A stretch of 64,000 nucleotides of DNA from NCBI RefSeq assembly GCF_022201045.2, contig NC_068559.1, positions 25,303,501-25,367,500 of the forward strand, given 5' to 3'. Below are positions 61,282-64,000 of the stretch, piece by piece. A program made the translations under genes and the position numbers. The notes under the pieces were generated by a model that saw only the letters and a program-made list of their open reading frames with translations, did no database searches and was not told the origin of the DNA. This DNA is from Citrus sinensis (taxonomy: Eukaryota > Streptophyta > Magnoliopsida > Sapindales > Rutaceae). The stretch's first letter is position 1. Every line of letters begins with the position of its first letter.

Positions 61282-63825
61282 TTACTGGTTTTCATTCCTT
61301 ATAGCTCTGACAATGGGATCATTTTCCAAGTCTATTTCGTCGTCATTGTCATCATCATCCAGCTCATCTAACTCGTCTAGTATCGACTGATTGATTCTCT
61401 TGCGAGACTGTCTCCTATGCTTCTTAGGCTCCAATCGCGGTTCAGCTTGCTGTACACCCATGTCTCCCACCTTATACCTGCAACATATCAAGAGTTGGGA
61501 TACAGTCATTAAACCAGAAATGTTCTGCCATTTTCCAACATTCTTTCAACCGACCTCTCCATGATATTGACCATTATAAACTAATTAAACCCCAAATACA
61601 TCTAACTATTGGCTCAACAAGGATTCAATATTTTTTATATAGAAACTGACATCATATCTGATTTTGCTTACCTCACATCACCCTCTCTTTTGGTTCCAAA
61701 TGTCCTCAATTGAAACTCCTCTCTGATTCTGATCTCATCAAGAAGTTGAAAATAGTATTGATATCTTTCCCAATCCCCTTTCACAACACACCCTGGTTCA
61801 CCAAGGTGCAAACAGTTGTTGAACGAGCATTTCACAGGCTCATTGGCCTTAAGCATTTCCTTAATCTGATGAGAAAATCAAAAGGAAGAACTTCTAAAAG
61901 TTTGATGCAAATAATTATAAAGTAAAATTAATGAAGCATATGAATCATATACAGCAGGCCAACTGCACAACCTCTGGGAAAGTTTGTGCAAGAGATTGCT
62001 TAGTCACTTTCAATAAACTAGGCTGGTTAAAGCCAGGAGTATCAGCAAGATAACCCCCTCCAGATAATGGAAGCAATGAAACATGGCGAGTGGTATGTTT
62101 CCCTCTGCCGCTCTTTGTTGAAACTTCTCCAACACGCTGATCCTCGAACCACTTACTACCTAAAATCTGAAAACAGCACATGAACAAAATTGATTCAATG
62201 AGAGAAAGAAATAAAATAAAAGTAAAAGTAAAGGAGCAGGCTGAGGCAAAACCCACAGGTTCAAACCAATTATCCACATCTGCAGCATCAGAAGCATGGG
62301 GACTGCTTCTCAAAGCATTAATAAGACTAGACTTTCCAACTCCACTTGGGCCCACAATCACAGTTGTTTGATCTCTCAAAGGTTGCAAAAGAGAATCAAG
62401 TCCAAGTTTTGATTCAACGCTGCAAAATAATGGTTCATAGCCCCAAGTATGCAGCCTAGACTTCCACGTATTCAGGACCTGCAAAGCCAAAAAGTTGTAG
62501 TATTACTATTAACAGGACCTTAAGAGAAAAGAGAAGGATTATAACATGATTTACAACGAAGAAAATGAATACTCACTTTTCTTGTGGTACTGCCTATGCC
62601 AGGGAACAAAAAAAAAAAAAAAGGCTTATAAGCTGTTTGAAAGAACACCTATGATGTGCTTCTTCAAATAGAACTTCAAAAGTTTTCTTTAACTCAAAAA
62701 AAAAAAAAAATTACTTTCAAAACTTACATTGAGTGTTTCTTCTCTAAAAAGAACTTTCATTTATAAAAGTTTTACAAAAGTACTCTTACTTATTTGAAAA
62801 CACTTCAAACAAAATCAAAACACTCACTAAATTATTACTAGATAGCTGGAAATTTCCTTTTTTTGTAATTAAATCAAATGCCATTTGAGAGACAGGTTTG
62901 AATCCATAAGTTACATTAGACTGTTATCATATTTTCTTCCCAAGGGGGTTAAAAAAAAAGTTCGATTAATGTTTATTGCAAAAAGAATTAAAGCTTGTTT
63001 ATCTCAAACAAAACTACAAAAGTGTCGTATATTCATATGCCATTATTATCCACCAGAAACTACATCTACATAATACAAAACCGAAACCAAACTTAAAGAG
63101 CAGAAATTAGGGGGGGGAGAGGAAATAATCAAATTAGGATTATAGGAGACAAACATTCTAACCTCTTCATCCACAAGTTCTACTTTATTCAAAGCCAGCG
63201 TAAGTGGAATCCCAGTGGACTCAGCCTCGACCAAGAACCTGGTGAGCGCAAATGGCTCGAGCTTGGGCTGGTCCATGGAGAAAAGCAAGAGCAAATGATC
63301 CACATTCGCCACCGGAGGGTCCAGAATCTCCGTGCTCCGTTGAAACACATTCTCAATCATGCCCCTGCGATCCACCCAATCAATGGACCCCACCACCACC
63401 TTGTCACCGACCAAAACTCTCCGTTTTATCTTCTTCAGCAGCGCCCTCACCACGCACAGCAACTCCACTCCTGTTTTGTCATTACAATCGGAGGTTCTAG
63501 AAGGTTCCGATTGTTGTACGATGACGCGCATGAAGTTCGCCTGCGACGCGGCGACGGTGCCAATGGCTTGTGACTCGGTGAGGTCAGGTTTGTTGTCGGG
63601 TGAGAGAACCGGAGCGAGAGAGGAATATTCTTTGAGAGTGTGCTGTTTGGCCCTGAGGTGATTTTTGTTTACATAATTTTTTTGTTTTTGTTGTTGGTGT
63701 TTGGCTGCTGCGGTGACGATTGTGAGGTGAGTTAAGTGACGGTGCTGGATGGTTGACGCGTGGCGGAGGAGGTTGATGACGGTGAGGCCTCTGTGACGGA
63801 AGAGAGAAATCGAAGGTATCGGCAT
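61282..63825 (-). CDS. RSGA: RsgA/YjeQ-type ribosome-assembly GTPase (organellar)
   Basis: Circularly permuted GTPase that helps mature the small ribosomal subunit; the plant form is probably in chloroplast or mitochondrion. Five exons: 63163-63825, 62257-62478, 61972-62166, 61672-61865 and 61282-61477, giving 489 residues. The Ser/His/Arg-rich N terminus suits a transit peptide, followed by an OB-like part (VVVGSIDWVDRRGMIENVFQ). Motifs come in the permuted order: G4 NKVE (213-216), G1 GPSGVGKSS (264-272), switch GKHTT (317-321), G3 DTPG (337-340). The zinc site is C373, C378, H380 and C386 (CSFNNCLHLGEPGC). The tail is highly acidic (DELDELDDDDNDDE). The ATG at 63825 (MPIPSISLFRHRG) is the first in frame that I find. 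Confidence 0.95.
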
Positions 63826-64000
63826 CGGAAACCGGTGGATTGATGGAGAATTTCCGATCAATTTTTTTGAAACGGAGAGAATTAGATGAAGTTATTTTGA
63901 CACGAGTTGGGCGTTTTATCTCCGCTTTCGGTCTGTTGGAAGAAGCGGAAGCATTTTCAGCGTGGCCGTGTCCAGTAGCTTCTTCTACTGATGTTTAACA
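63826..64000 (-). promoter_or_regulatory. RsgA 5' leader and start of promoter
   Basis: Upstream sequence cut by the window edge. No distinct motif recognised. Confidence 0.3.

Overview
This is a stretch of nuclear plant DNA. Most genes have many exons, with AT-rich introns and standard GT-AG splicing (plus two GC-AG introns). The plant-type U6 promoter and the plant versions of TOM20, MAP65, CYP78A and NF-YC/Dpb3-like proteins point to a dicot. The repeats would suit a woody eudicot such as Citrus, but the sequence alone does not prove that. Exon borders below were read by eye; in every multi-exon gene the exon lengths and phases add up to one continuous frame.

Layout. 1-2108 (-): 5' two-thirds of a CYP78A cytochrome P450, cut by the window edge. 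2109-9918: gene-poor DNA with small MITEs. 9919-12039 (-): TOM20 mitochondrial import receptor. 13012-14685: large inverted-repeat element. 14792-16869 (-): ENY2/SUS1 of the SAGA and TREX-2 complexes, carrying an in-frame TGA. 17010-17190: array of degenerate dyads. 18264-19588: long-TIR DNA transposon carrying unrelated GC-richer sequence. 19828-20259 (+): single-exon histone-fold protein of the NF-YC13/Dpb3 type with E2F-like sites in its promoter. 21326-25701 (-): MAP65. 27937-28038 (+): U6 snRNA with its own USE and TATA. 29781-33494 (-): ELMO-domain protein. 34313-34850: direct repeats around a MITE. 35570-35788: LINE 3' end. 36874-39550 (-): exostosin-type GT47 glycosyltransferase. 43119-51080 (+): 21-exon ER metallopeptidase of the ERMP1 type. 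51942-54509 (+): ribosomal protein uL22 (RPL17), with three snoRNA-like repeats in one intron. 55658-56750: U6 pseudogene, then another long-TIR element. 57740-58018 (+): signal peptidase complex subunit 1 (SPC12). 59342-59955: Mutator-like MITE with a perfect 10-bp target duplication. 61282-63825 (-): organellar RsgA-type ribosome-assembly GTPase.

The genes are an ordinary eukaryotic housekeeping mix with no operon logic: protein import (TOM20), secretion (SPC12, ERMP1, GT47), translation (uL22, RsgA), replication and transcription (NF-YC13-like, ENY2, U6) and cytoskeleton (MAP65, ELMO). The NF-YC13-like gene and MAP65 converge on a spacer with nested hairpins. I found no gene cluster or defence system. 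The best candidates for something undescribed are the snoRNA-like triplet in RPL17, the dyad array beside ENY2, and the family of long-TIR elements that recurs through the window.
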